From: an uncultured Collinsella sp. | Lineage (GTDB): Bacteria > Actinomycetota > Coriobacteriia > Coriobacteriales > Coriobacteriaceae | Assembly (NCBI GenBank): GCA_900551195.1 | Contig: URVD01000024.1 | Span: 1 to 13,826 of the forward strand | Length of the DNA: 13,826 bases | Reading direction: 5' to 3' | Shown: one piece after another, positions 5,712-12,642 of the stretch | Position numbering within the stretch: position 1 is the stretch's first letter | Layout of the letters: every line of letters begins with the position of its first letter | The notes under the pieces: model-generated | What the model saw: the letters and a program-made list of their open reading frames with translations, nothing else | Database searches by the model: none | What the model was told of the DNA's origin: nothing | Position numbers and translations under genes: made by a program

Positions 5712-7313
5712 GTGTCTGCAACCATCAAACCCTTCACCGACGAGTTCGAAGAGTATGGCCGCGATGAATCTCGCGCATCGGGCGAAGCATCGAGCATCTC
5801 GTTTCCGACAACGGAAGACGAGGTCCGTGCCATTTTGGAAACGCTTCATGCCGAGCGTGTCCCGGTAACGGTTCAGGGCGCCCGAACCGGCCTTGCCGCC
5901 GGTGCCGTGCCCCACGGTGGGCATATCCTCAATACTTCCCGTATGAATCGCTACTTGGGCCTTCGCCGCGATGAACAAGGCCAATTTCTGCTGCGCGTGG
6001 AGCCGGGCGTTGTGCTCTCGGAGCTGCGCAAGCAGCTGAGCAAGAAGGTGCTGCCGACCGCTGGTTGGGACCAGGCATCGCTTGAGGCCTACGAGGAGTT
6101 CCAAGAGTCCCCCGAGCAGTTCTTTCCCACCGATCCCACCGAGGCATCTGCCTGTCTGGGCGGCATGGCGGCATGTAACGCCTCCGGTGCCCGCAGCTAC
6201 GCCTACGGCCCCATGCGCCCACATATCACGGGACTCCACGTCGTGCTGGCTGATGGCGATTTGCTTGAGCTTCGGCGCGGCGAGGCTTTTGCCCAGGGCC
6301 GCCACCTGTCGCTCGTGACGGCAGCGGGCCGTACACTCGAGCTCGATCTTCCCGGCTATACCATGCCCAAGACAAAAAATGCTTCGGGCTATTTCGTTGC
6401 TGACGATATGGATGCCATCGATCTGTTTATCGGTGCGTGTGGCACAATCGGTGTCATCACCGAACTCGAGATTGCCCTGCAGGTGGCACCCGCGGTCGTT
6501 TGGGGCGTGAGCTGCTTCTTCGACAGCGAAGACAAGGCCGTGTCCTTCACCGATTCTGTGCGTCCCGTCCTGTCCCATGCGGCTGCCATCGAGTACTTCG
6601 ATGCTGGCGCCCTGGATATTCTACGTCGCCAGCGCGAGCAGTCGACGGCGTTTGCCTCGCTGCCTGCGCTCGACAAAGACGCCAAGGTCTGTGTCTACGT
6701 GGAGCTCGACTGCGACGACGAAGCCCAGGCGACTGAGGAGCTGTATCACTTGGGGTGGGTACTGGAGCTTGCGGGCGGCAGTGACGATGCGACATGGGTC
6801 GCGCGCACCGAGGTCGATCGCGAGTGTCAGCGATTCTTCCGCCATGCGGTGCCCGAGAGCGTCAACATGCTCATCGACGAGCGCCGCCGCATGGATCCCA
6901 CCATCACCAAACTGGGTTCGGACATGTCGGTGCCCAACGCGCACTTGGCCGATGTTATCGCCCTCTATCGCCGCACGCTGGCGGAAAGTGGGCTTGAATC
7001 TGCCGCCTGGGGGCATATCGGTAACAACCATCTGCATGTGAACATCCTGCCGCGCGATGCGCAGGATTATCGCCGCGGCGGAGAACTCTTTGCCCAGTGG
7101 GCTTCCGAGGTCACGGCCATGGGCGGTGCCGTCTCCGCAGAACACGGCGTCGGCAAGATCAAGGCGGGCTTCTTGGAGACGATGTACGGTCACGAGGCCA
7201 TGGTCGAGTCGGCGCGGCTCAAGCTCCAGCTCGATCCTGCCGGGCAGCTGGGTCGCGGTAACCTGTTTTCGGAGAAGCTCTTGGATGAGCTCGTCCAGAA
7301 AGGGGGCGCGTGA
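5712..7313 (+). CDS. FAD-linked 2-hydroxyacid (probable D-lactate) dehydrogenase of an Etf complex
   Basis: 533 residues from a GTG with AAAGGGGGAG five to six bases upstream. It is a GlcD/LctD-type flavoenzyme that should oxidise a 2-hydroxyacid (most likely D-lactate to pyruvate) and pass electrons to the Etf encoded downstream. The PCMH-type FAD-binding domain covers about 25-260: GARTGLAAGAVPHGG (56-70) binds the FAD pyrophosphate, PTDPTEA is at 139-145, GGMAACNASGARSYAYG at 150-166, and GTIGVITELE at 244-253. The C-terminal substrate domain carries HIGNNHLHVN (435-444) and SAEHGVGK (475-482), the two histidine motifs of the family. The first is usually HxGDGNLH, so GD-GN has become NN-H here. 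At 533 residues it is longer than typical LctD proteins (about 465). No signal peptide or membrane segment is visible. The stop overlaps or abuts the etfB start. Glycolate or 2-hydroxyglutarate remain possible substrates. Confidence 0.85.
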   Translation: MSATIKPFTDEFEEYGRDESRASGEASSISFPTTEDEVRAILETLHAERVPVTVQGARTGLAAGAVPHGGHILNTSRMNRYLGLRRDEQGQFLLRVEPGVVLSELRKQLSKKVLPTAGWDQASLEAYEEFQESPEQFFPTDPTEASACLGGMAACNASGARSYAYGPMRPHITGLHVVLADGDLLELRRGEAFAQGRHLSLVTAAGRTLELDLPGYTMPKTKNASGYFVADDMDAIDLFIGACGTIGVITELEIALQVAPAVVWGVSCFFDSEDKAVSFTDSVRPVLSHAAAIEYFDAGALDILRRQREQSTAFASLPALDKDAKVCVYVELDCDDEAQATEELYHLGWVLELAGGSDDATWVARTEVDRECQRFFRHAVPESVNMLIDERRRMDPTITKLGSDMSVPNAHLADVIALYRRTLAESGLESAAWGHIGNNHLHVNILPRDAQDYRRGGELFAQWASEVTAMGGAVSAEHGVGKIKAGFLETMYGHEAMVESARLKLQLDPAGQLGRGNLFSEKLLDELVQKGGA

Positions 7314-7315
7314 AG

Positions 7316-8131
7316 ATGAGCGATTTCCATATGGTGGTGTGCGTCAAGGCCGTGCCGGGCAGCACCGAGGTCAAGATGGACCCCAAGACCAATACCATCG
7401 TGCGCGATGGCAAGCAGGCGGTCATTAATCCCTTTGATGCGAGCGCTTTGGAATGCGCGCTGGCGCTGAAGGACGACTTTATCGGCTTTGGCATGGATGT
7501 GCGCGTGACGGTGGTGTCGATGGGCATCCCCGCGACCGAGTCGCTGCTGCGCGACTGCATCGCTCGAGGCGCCGACGATGCGCTGCTGCTGACCGATCGC
7601 GCCTTTGCAGGTGCCGATACCCTGGCAACCACCTATGCCCTCAAGTGCGGCATCGAGGCGCTCGACGAGGACTTCGACCTGCTCATCTGCGGCAAGATGG
7701 CGGTGGATGGCGATACGGCCCAGATTGGTCCCGAGCTTGCCGGTGCCTTTGATATTCCCTGCGTGACCGACGTGAGCTGCGTGCAGAGCGCGGGCTTTAC
7801 GACCTGTGGCTCGCTGGCGCTCGTTCACGGATGCGATGCCGGCGAGGAGACGGTGTACCTTGAGATGCCGTGCGCGATGACGACTGCCAAGGAGATTGGC
7901 CAGTTGCGTATGCCGAGTATTGCCGGTATTCGCGCGGCGGAGGAGGCGGACGTGCGCGTGGTCAGTGCCGCCGACGTGAACGCCGACCCCGCGCGTTGCG
8001 GTCTTGCCGGGTCGCCGACACAGGTCGTGCGCTCGTTTGTGCCCGACCGTGACCAAACGTGCGAGGCCGTTGAGGGGACGGCGTCCGAGCAGGCGGCAAA
8101 GCTTGCCAAGATTATCGAGGGGATGGCATAG
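7316..8131 (+). CDS. etfB: electron transfer flavoprotein beta subunit (LctB/EtfB type)
   Basis: 271 residues. EtfB is the small Etf subunit. In bifurcating/confurcating Etfs it binds the NADH-reactive FAD instead of AMP. The start VVCVKAVPG (7-15), the NPFDASALE stretch near 38-46, and CGKMAVDGDTAQIGPELA (125-142), which contributes to nucleotide binding, are standard EtfB features. TTAKEIGQLRMPS is the usual helix-loop near 190. The ATG at 7316 was chosen for its normal spacing from AAAGGGGG. A GTG at 7310, overlapping the dehydrogenase stop (GTGA), would add two residues and is also plausible. The stop TAG is immediately followed by the etfA ATG, so the two subunits are made from one message. 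Confidence 0.92.
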   Translation: MSDFHMVVCVKAVPGSTEVKMDPKTNTIVRDGKQAVINPFDASALECALALKDDFIGFGMDVRVTVVSMGIPATESLLRDCIARGADDALLLTDRAFAGADTLATTYALKCGIEALDEDFDLLICGKMAVDGDTAQIGPELAGAFDIPCVTDVSCVQSAGFTTCGSLALVHGCDAGEETVYLEMPCAMTTAKEIGQLRMPSIAGIRAAEEADVRVVSAADVNADPARCGLAGSPTQVVRSFVPDRDQTCEAVEGTASEQAAKLAKIIEGMA

Positions 8132-9337
8132 ATGAGCGGACTGATTATCGATAGCGAAGCCTGTATCGGCTGCGGTCGCTGCGTTCGCGCCTGTGCCTCG
8201 GGCGGCATCGTAGTGGAAGGCGAGCGACCCAGCCGATGCGCCCGCGTAACCGACGGCTGCATCCTATGCGGTGGGTGCGTCGACGCCTGCCCTGTCAACG
8301 CTATCTCGATCGAGCGTGACGAGGCCGCTGGTGCGGTGGACCTTGATGCATATCGAGACATTTGGGTATTCGCGCAGACCGACGAGCACGATACGGTGAC
8401 TCCCGTTGCCTATGAGCTTATGGGCAAGGGCCGCGAGCTTGCCGATGCTCGCTGCTGCCGTCTGGTGGCACTGGTCGGCATGAGCCCTGAGGGCTCACTC
8501 GGGGACCTGGAGCATCTGATTTGCGCCGGTGCGGACGAAGTTCTGGTCTGTCGTGACGAGCGCCTGCGTCAGAACGACGCGGAGGTCTACGCCCGCTTGA
8601 TCTGCGATTTGGTAGCCGAACGCAAACCCGAGGCCATCCTATACGGTGCGACCGCTTTTGGCCGCGAACTGGCACCCGGCGTTGCCGTGCGCTTGCAGAC
8701 GGGCCTTACGGCTGACTGCACCGTACTTTCGATGGATACGGAGACGGGGCTGCTGCAACAGACGCGTCCGGCGTTTGGCGGCAACCTGATGGCCACCATC
8801 GTCTGCCCCAATCATCGTCCCCAGATGGCAACGGTTCGTCCCGGCATCTTTAAGGCACCCGACTTTGACTACGGCCGCTCCGGCACGATCACCCAGATAT
8901 CGCTTGCGGATGATGCTAAGGCTCGTGTCGAGATCTCGATTCCCGCCGAGGAGTGGAGGCAGCAGGCCTCGATCGCCGATGCCGAGCGCTTGGTCGTGGT
9001 GGGCCGCGGCATTGGCTCCAAGAAGAATCTGCCCCTGATGCGAAGGCTCGCCGAGGCTCTGGGAGCCGAGCTTGGTTGCACGCGACCTGTCGTGGAGGCC
9101 GGCTGGTTGGAGTGTCGCCATCAGATTGGCCAGACCGGCGTATCGGTTTCGCCCAAGCTTCTCGTGAGTATCGGTGTTTCGGGCGCCATCCAGCATCTTG
9201 CCGGCATCGGTGGGGCGGAGTGCATTATCGCCATCAACGAGGACCCGGATGCCCCCATCTTTGGTGCTGCCCAGTACAAGGTTGTCGGCGATGCCGTCGA
9301 GGTCGTCGAGGAACTGCTGGCCCAGCTTGAGCGCTAG
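8132..9337 (+). CDS. etfA: electron transfer flavoprotein alpha subunit with N-terminal 2[4Fe-4S] ferredoxin domain
   Basis: 401 residues; ordinary EtfA proteins have about 310-330, and the extra length is the N-terminal ferredoxin. C11, C14, C17, C21 (CIGCGRCVRAC) and C43, C46, C49, C53 (CILCGGCVDACP) form two CxxCxxCxxxC clusters. The Etf N-domain starts near 68. The C-terminal FAD domain has GRGIGSKKN, GQTGVSVSPKL, then SIGVSGAIQHLAG (about 346-360) and AINEDPDAPIF (about 367-377), the EtfA FAD signature. The fused ferredoxin is the hallmark of LctC-like Etfs that take electrons from ferredoxin while lactate is oxidised. The ATG begins right after the etfB stop, with GAGGGG about 11 bases upstream. 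Its stop overlaps the convergent HD gene in a shared CTAG. Confidence 0.93.
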   Translation: MSGLIIDSEACIGCGRCVRACASGGIVVEGERPSRCARVTDGCILCGGCVDACPVNAISIERDEAAGAVDLDAYRDIWVFAQTDEHDTVTPVAYELMGKGRELADARCCRLVALVGMSPEGSLGDLEHLICAGADEVLVCRDERLRQNDAEVYARLICDLVAERKPEAILYGATAFGRELAPGVAVRLQTGLTADCTVLSMDTETGLLQQTRPAFGGNLMATIVCPNHRPQMATVRPGIFKAPDFDYGRSGTITQISLADDAKARVEISIPAEEWRQQASIADAERLVVVGRGIGSKKNLPLMRRLAEALGAELGCTRPVVEAGWLECRHQIGQTGVSVSPKLLVSIGVSGAIQHLAGIGGAECIIAINEDPDAPIFGAAQYKVVGDAVEVVEELLAQLER

Positions 9338-10146
9338 GCGCGCGCCAGCCAGTCGCGCATCTCGTCCTTAAGGCGGCTCCAAGTCGCCTGCGTGGCGGGG
9401 TCGGTAAAGGGCCGCGTAATGCCAAAGGGCGCGTCGAGCAGGCGGTAGATATCGCCCTGCTCGCGCGCCAGCGTGCGGCTCGCTGGATAGACGAGCTCAA
9501 ACATAAAGCAGATGAGTCCCACCAGGTAGTCCGCCGGCTCGTTGCGCTCGTCGCGCGCGACGCACCGATGCTCGTCAAAGGCGGCAAGCGTCGGTACCGA
9601 GAAGCGACTGGCTAGAAACGCGTCCTCATCCACCTTGAGGATGGTATCGACGGTGCTGTCGGCGATGGTGCGCATAATGTCGATCTTGTCGCCATCGCGC
9701 ACGATATCGCAGAAGCACCGTGTACGCTCGTCGAGTTGTGCCGGCAGGCGAAAGTCGCTGTGATAGGCGATGCTCGCTCGGATGAGCTCGTCATGCGCAC
9801 CGGTTTCGATAAAGTCACGGATGTTTGTCGTGGCGGGTGCATCGGCGGGATTCTCGCCAAAGAGGACCTCGATGCCCAGCGCCGCATGGCTCATGCTCTC
9901 GGCGTCCTTAAAGGTGTCCCAGCGTCGCAGCTGCTCAAAGCGGCCCATATCGTGTAGCAGGCCGCAAAGCCATGCCAGGTCAATATCTTCTGACGACCAG
10001 CCCTGCTCGCGCGCTACGGCATCGCATGCCTCGGCCACGTGGTACGTATGCTCGATTTTGAGCGCGATGCGTGGATTGGTGGCGTCGTAGGCATCGGTGT
10101 AGCTTTTGAAGGCCGCGCGCGCCCGGTCTCGATCGATAGCTGTCAT
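9334..10146 (-). CDS. HD-domain metal-dependent hydrolase
   Basis: 270 residues. The ATG at 10146 has TAGGA about eight bases upstream. The HD-domain ligands are in order: H33 (KIEHTYHV), H65-D66 in CGLLHDMGRFEQ, H87 (SMSHAALG), a further histidine in IAYHSDFRLP, and aspartates in VRDGDKID. This set is typical of HD phosphohydrolases acting on nucleotides or cyclic nucleotides, but the substrate cannot be read from sequence. The protein is soluble, without signal peptide or membrane helices. It is transcribed towards etfA, and their stop codons share the palindrome CTAG (9334-9337), leaving no room for a terminator between them. Upstream it diverges from azlC across about 126 bp. I see no functional tie to either neighbour. 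Confidence 0.88.
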   Translation of the reverse strand: MTAIDRDRARAAFKSYTDAYDATNPRIALKIEHTYHVAEACDAVAREQGWSSEDIDLAWLCGLLHDMGRFEQLRRWDTFKDAESMSHAALGIEVLFGENPADAPATTNIRDFIETGAHDELIRASIAYHSDFRLPAQLDERTRCFCDIVRDGDKIDIMRTIADSTVDTILKVDEDAFLASRFSVPTLAAFDEHRCVARDERNEPADYLVGLICFMFELVYPASRTLAREQGDIYRLLDAPFGITRPFTDPATQATWSRLKDEMRDWLARA

Positions 10147-10272
10147 AATGACTTCCTAAAAAGTTGTGTCTTTCGATCCGGTGGCAATTGTAGGTGAACT
10201 CGGTTGCTGTCGGATGATGATTCTGCCGTATCGCTACATGCGGCTCGGAGACCTTGTCAGGATGAGAAGCGT

Positions 10273-10965
10273 ATGGTGTTCAAAATCGTTAGAACCGTCT
10301 GGCCGGTGATGCTTACCTATGTTGCAATAGGCGCGCCGTGCGGAATGATCATGGGGCAGACGGGAATGGAGCCCTGGATGGTCTTTGCCCTGAGCAGCAC
10401 GTTTGTGACGGGCAGCGGCCAGTTTATGATCTGCAATCTTTGGCTGGCGGGCGTACCGGCACCTTCGATTATCGCGAGCGTTGCCGCCATCTCCTCGCGT
10501 TTTGCGCTTTACTCGGCATCGATCGCGCCGCATCTGACGGGTGCCTCGAAGCGTCAGACGCTGGCTGTTGCCGCGACACTTACCGAGGAGGCATATGGCA
10601 TCTCGCTTGCCAAGTTGGTTGAAGGGGAGGATTGGGGCCCGCGCGAGTCCTTTGTGCTCAACGTGATCCTCATCGCAACATGGGGCGTTTCGTGTACGAT
10701 GGGCGCCATCGTCGGCGCCGTTGTCGATGTTCCCACCGCCATTGCAGCCTTTGTCTGCACCTCGCTCTTTATCTGCCTGCTCTTTTCGCAGCGGCTGTCG
10801 CGCGGCAACGTTGTCGCGGCGGTTTCGGGCGCGGTGTCCGTCGCCGTATGCAAGTTCTTGGGCCTCGCGAATATTGCCGTGCCGGCAAGCGTCGTGGCCG
10901 GCATTGCCATTGCGTTGGCGTGCGATGCTGTATTTGACGGAAGAGGTGCCCGCGATGCCCGTTAA
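10273..10965 (+). CDS. azlC: AzlC family branched-chain amino acid exporter, large subunit
   Basis: 230 residues from the ATG at 10273 (AGGA at 10259-10262). A TTG at 10204 would add 23 hydrophilic residues atypical of the family, so I prefer the later start. It is an inner-membrane protein with about seven hydrophobic segments. The opening (MLTYVAIGAPCGMIMGQTGM), the TGSGQF motif, and the later RFALYSASIAPHL and TEEAYGIS stretches are characteristic of AzlC, the large subunit of the AzlCD exporter of leucine/isoleucine/valine and analogues. Its end overlaps the azlD start by 11 bp, a normal arrangement for this two-subunit transporter. No Lrp-type regulator is in the window. Confidence 0.88.
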   Translation: MVFKIVRTVWPVMLTYVAIGAPCGMIMGQTGMEPWMVFALSSTFVTGSGQFMICNLWLAGVPAPSIIASVAAISSRFALYSASIAPHLTGASKRQTLAVAATLTEEAYGISLAKLVEGEDWGPRESFVLNVILIATWGVSCTMGAIVGAVVDVPTAIAAFVCTSLFICLLFSQRLSRGNVVAAVSGAVSVAVCKFLGLANIAVPASVVAGIAIALACDAVFDGRGARDAR

Positions 10966-11278
10966 CGAGTTCTTGGTTCTGTGGCTGTCGTCGTGGGCTG
11001 CTATCGCGTTCTTTCGCATTGCGCCGGCGTTCGCCTTGCGCGGGCGGACCCTGTCGCCCCGCATTACCGAGGCCCTGAGCTATATCCCGCCCGCTGCCTT
11101 TGCCGCGCTGGTCGCCAACGACTTGGTGAGTCCCGGCGCGTTCGACGCGGGACTCTGGCCTGCCCTGGTTCCCTGGATTGCGGCCGTCGGCGTCGTGGTC
11201 GTGGCGGTCAAGACAAAATCGATGCTGTGGTGCTGCGTCTCGGGCATCGTACTCTATATTGTCTTGAGCCTTATATAG
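10955..11278 (+). CDS. azlD: AzlD family branched-chain amino acid exporter, small subunit
   Basis: 107 residues. The ATG at 10955 lies inside the last codons of azlC and has AGAGG about nine bases upstream. A longer frame exists, but nothing supports it. It is a small four-helix membrane protein. FRIAPAFALRGRTLSP near 20-35 and the SYIPPAAFAALVA stretch (42-54) are typical AzlD signatures, followed by helices around 76-95 and 98-107. It works with AzlC as the second half of the exporter. After the stop there are 150 bp before kdgT without an evident terminator. Confidence 0.87.
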   Translation: MPVNEFLVLWLSSWAAIAFFRIAPAFALRGRTLSPRITEALSYIPPAAFAALVANDLVSPGAFDAGLWPALVPWIAAVGVVVVAVKTKSMLWCCVSGIVLYIVLSLI

Positions 11279-11317
11279 GGGTGACGTCGCGGGCGCCGAA
11301 TCTCGTTCCATCCCAAC

Positions 11318-11361
11318 TTGTCGAGTTTTTCACCGAGCTGGTCTATTTCTTCTGGTACCAT
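11318..11361 (+). promoter_or_regulatory. promoter region candidate for kdgT
   Basis: TTGTCG at 11318-11323 is followed, 18 bp on, by TCTATT (11342-11347), which has a TGn extension. An alternative extended -10, TGG-TACCAT, lies at 11353-11361. Neither is strong and I cannot choose between them. Either would place the palindrome at 11369-11384 close to or just after the transcription start. Confidence 0.25.
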
Positions 11362-11368
11362 GGTCAAA

Positions 11369-11384
11369 CTTTACTGTAGCAAAG
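11369..11384. promoter_or_regulatory. imperfect 16-bp palindrome upstream of kdgT, candidate operator
   Basis: CTTTACTG/TAGCAAAG reads as CTTT-x-CT-x on one arm and its complement on the other, with six of eight positions paired. It lies 45-60 bp before the kdgT start and just downstream of the promoter candidates, where a sugar-acid-responsive repressor could act. It does not match any consensus I know well enough to name. Confidence 0.25.
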
Positions 11385-11401
11385 CGTGACGTGGGCTTTT
11401 G

Positions 11402-11417
11402 TTCCGCGTCAGCGGAA
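11402..11417 (+). repeat. hairpin in kdgT leader next to the ribosome binding site
   Basis: TTCCGC-GTCA-GCGGAA is a perfect 6-bp stem with a tetraloop. It ends three bases before the GGGGG ribosome binding site (11420-11424) of kdgT. In mRNA it would sit directly beside the site of ribosome entry. It might insulate the site or act as a protein-binding element, and no U-tract follows, so it is not a terminator. Confidence 0.35.
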
Positions 11418-11428
11418 ATGGGGGTTTC

Positions 11429-12451
11429 ATGGCACAGGAAGCGACCGCCAACGAGCAAAAGAAATTCAAGGTTCCGCGCATCCCGGGCGACATCATGATC
11501 TATCCGATGATCGTCGGTCTTTTGCTCAACACCTTCTGCCCGCAGGTTTTTGAGATCGGCGGCTTCTTTACGGCTGCCTGCCGCGGTGGCTCCAATACCA
11601 TCGTCGCCGCGATCCTGCTGTTTGTGGGCGCCGGCATCAGCTTTAAGTCCACGCCGGGCGCCATCAAGACCGGCATCGTCGTGCTGATTCCTAAGCTTGT
11701 AGTGGCAGCCGCGCTGGGTCTGGGCGTCGCGTACTTCTTTAACGATAACTTTTTAGGCCTGAGCTCGGTTTCCATCATCGGCGGCATTACGTTTTGCAAC
11801 ATGGCGCTCTATACGGGCATCATGGGCGAGTTCGGCGATGAGTCCGAGCAGGGCGCCGTCGGTATCCTGTTCTTTACGGCCGGCCCCGCCGTCACGATGA
11901 TCATCCTCGGTGTTTCCGGCCTCGCCAACATTCCCATTGGCACCATTATCGGCTCCATCTTGCCACTCGTTATTGGCATGGTTCTGGGCAACCTGTTCCC
12001 GTTTATCAAGAACCTGCTGGTTCCCGGTGCCAATCCCGCGATTGCCGTCATCGGATTTCAGCTCGGTGCGTCCATGAGCCTGTCGAGCTTTATCACCGGC
12101 GGTATTTCCGGCATCTTGCTGGGCCTTGTCACGCTGTTTGTCGTCGGTCCCATCACCTTTGCGTTCGAGCGTCTGTGCGGCGGCAATGGCAAGGCCGCTG
12201 TGGCTTGCTCCACCATTGCCGGCACGGCTATGACCACACCGGTTGCCCTCGCCGAGGTCGCACCGCGCTACGCCGAGCTTGCGCCCATCGCGTACGCTCA
12301 GATCGCCACCGCCGTTATCATCACGGCGATCATGGCTCCGATTCTGACTGGCTGGGTCGACAAGAAGTTCTGCCAAGGCAAGGAGGATCTGTCGCCTGTC
12401 GGTGTCGAGGCCATAGAGGAGGCCGTCGCGACTGACATCGATGGCGAGTAG
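11429..12451 (+). CDS. kdgT: 2-keto-3-deoxygluconate permease
   Basis: 340 residues from the ATG at 11429, with GGGGG four bases upstream. Starting at the earlier in-frame TTG would place the start inside the leader hairpin. It is a polytopic membrane protein of the KdgT family (E. coli KdgT has 327 residues), with about ten hydrophobic segments. Recognisable features are the opening KVPRIPGDIMIYPMIVGLLLNT, GGSNTIVAAILLFVGAGI, GGITFCNMALYTG with GEFGDESEQGA, and AVIGFQLGASMSLSSF with the later STIAGTAMTTPVALAE. KdgT imports 2-keto-3-deoxygluconate by proton symport for the KDG kinase/aldolase route from pectin and uronates. No KDG kinase, aldolase or regulator lies in the window, so it appears as a stand-alone transporter. 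A hydrophilic tail of about 20 residues follows the last helix. Downstream lie the hairpins at 12501-12578. Confidence 0.92.
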   Translation: MAQEATANEQKKFKVPRIPGDIMIYPMIVGLLLNTFCPQVFEIGGFFTAACRGGSNTIVAAILLFVGAGISFKSTPGAIKTGIVVLIPKLVVAAALGLGVAYFFNDNFLGLSSVSIIGGITFCNMALYTGIMGEFGDESEQGAVGILFFTAGPAVTMIILGVSGLANIPIGTIIGSILPLVIGMVLGNLFPFIKNLLVPGANPAIAVIGFQLGASMSLSSFITGGISGILLGLVTLFVVGPITFAFERLCGGNGKAAVACSTIAGTAMTTPVALAEVAPRYAELAPIAYAQIATAVIITAIMAPILTGWVDKKFCQGKEDLSPVGVEAIEEAVATDIDGE

Positions 12452-12500
12452 CAATCGATACCCATCAATGATGCCGGCGTGTGCAATTCGCGCCGTATGG

Positions 12501-12540
12501 GCGCCCGAACAGAAACTGTTTTGCAGTGATGTTCGGGCGC
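12501..12540. repeat. long inverted repeat after kdgT
   Basis: GCGCCCGAACA (12501-12511) pairs perfectly with TGTTCGGGCGC (12530-12540). Within the 18-nt loop, ACTG and CAGT can form a smaller inner stem around TTTTG. It begins 49 bp after the kdgT stop. The stem is as strong as a terminator, but the following bases (TCTGCTATTAT) are not a T-tract on either strand. It could be a processed or degenerate terminator, a 3' mRNA stabiliser, or a protein site. Confidence 0.55.
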
Positions 12541-12542
12541 TC

Positions 12543-12551
12543 TGCTATTAT
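12543..12551 (+). promoter_or_regulatory. extended -10 promoter candidate for the GGDEF gene
   Basis: TGC-TATTAT is an extended -10 with five of six consensus bases, placed between the two inverted repeats. The nearest -35-like sequence (TTGCAG, 12521-12526) lies inside the first hairpin at 19-bp spacing. Transcription from here would start inside the second inverted repeat. Confidence 0.35.
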
Positions 12552-12586
12552 CCCCTTTACCCCTGTGGAGTAAAGGGGTGTTTATT
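12552..12586 (+). terminator. inverted repeat with short T-rich tail, possible kdgT terminator
   Basis: CCCCTTTAC (12552-12560) and GTAAAGGGG (12570-12578) form a perfect 9-bp stem with a 9-nt loop, followed by TGTTTATT. The T-tract is short and broken, so termination would be partial. Because it starts right at the expected start of the GGDEF transcript, it could instead serve as an operator or 5' leader hairpin for that gene. Confidence 0.4.
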
Positions 12587-12642
12587 GCCCTGATTCGAAT
12601 TGGGCGATTCTGACCATTCGGATATTGAAGGGATGGCGTCTA

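Noticed and set aside
5691..6578. 295-codon minus-strand open frame
   Set aside because: Shadow of the FAD-linked dehydrogenase on the other strand. Composition is histidine/arginine-rich and no known motif is seen.
7190..8056. 288-codon minus-strand open frame over etfB
   Set aside because: etfB is unmistakable on the plus strand. The antisense frame has the low-complexity H/R/G composition usual for shadows in GC-rich DNA.
11753..12454. 233-codon minus-strand open frame over kdgT
   Set aside because: Antisense of a clear permease gene, rich in D, R, G and N without hydrophobic core or motifs.
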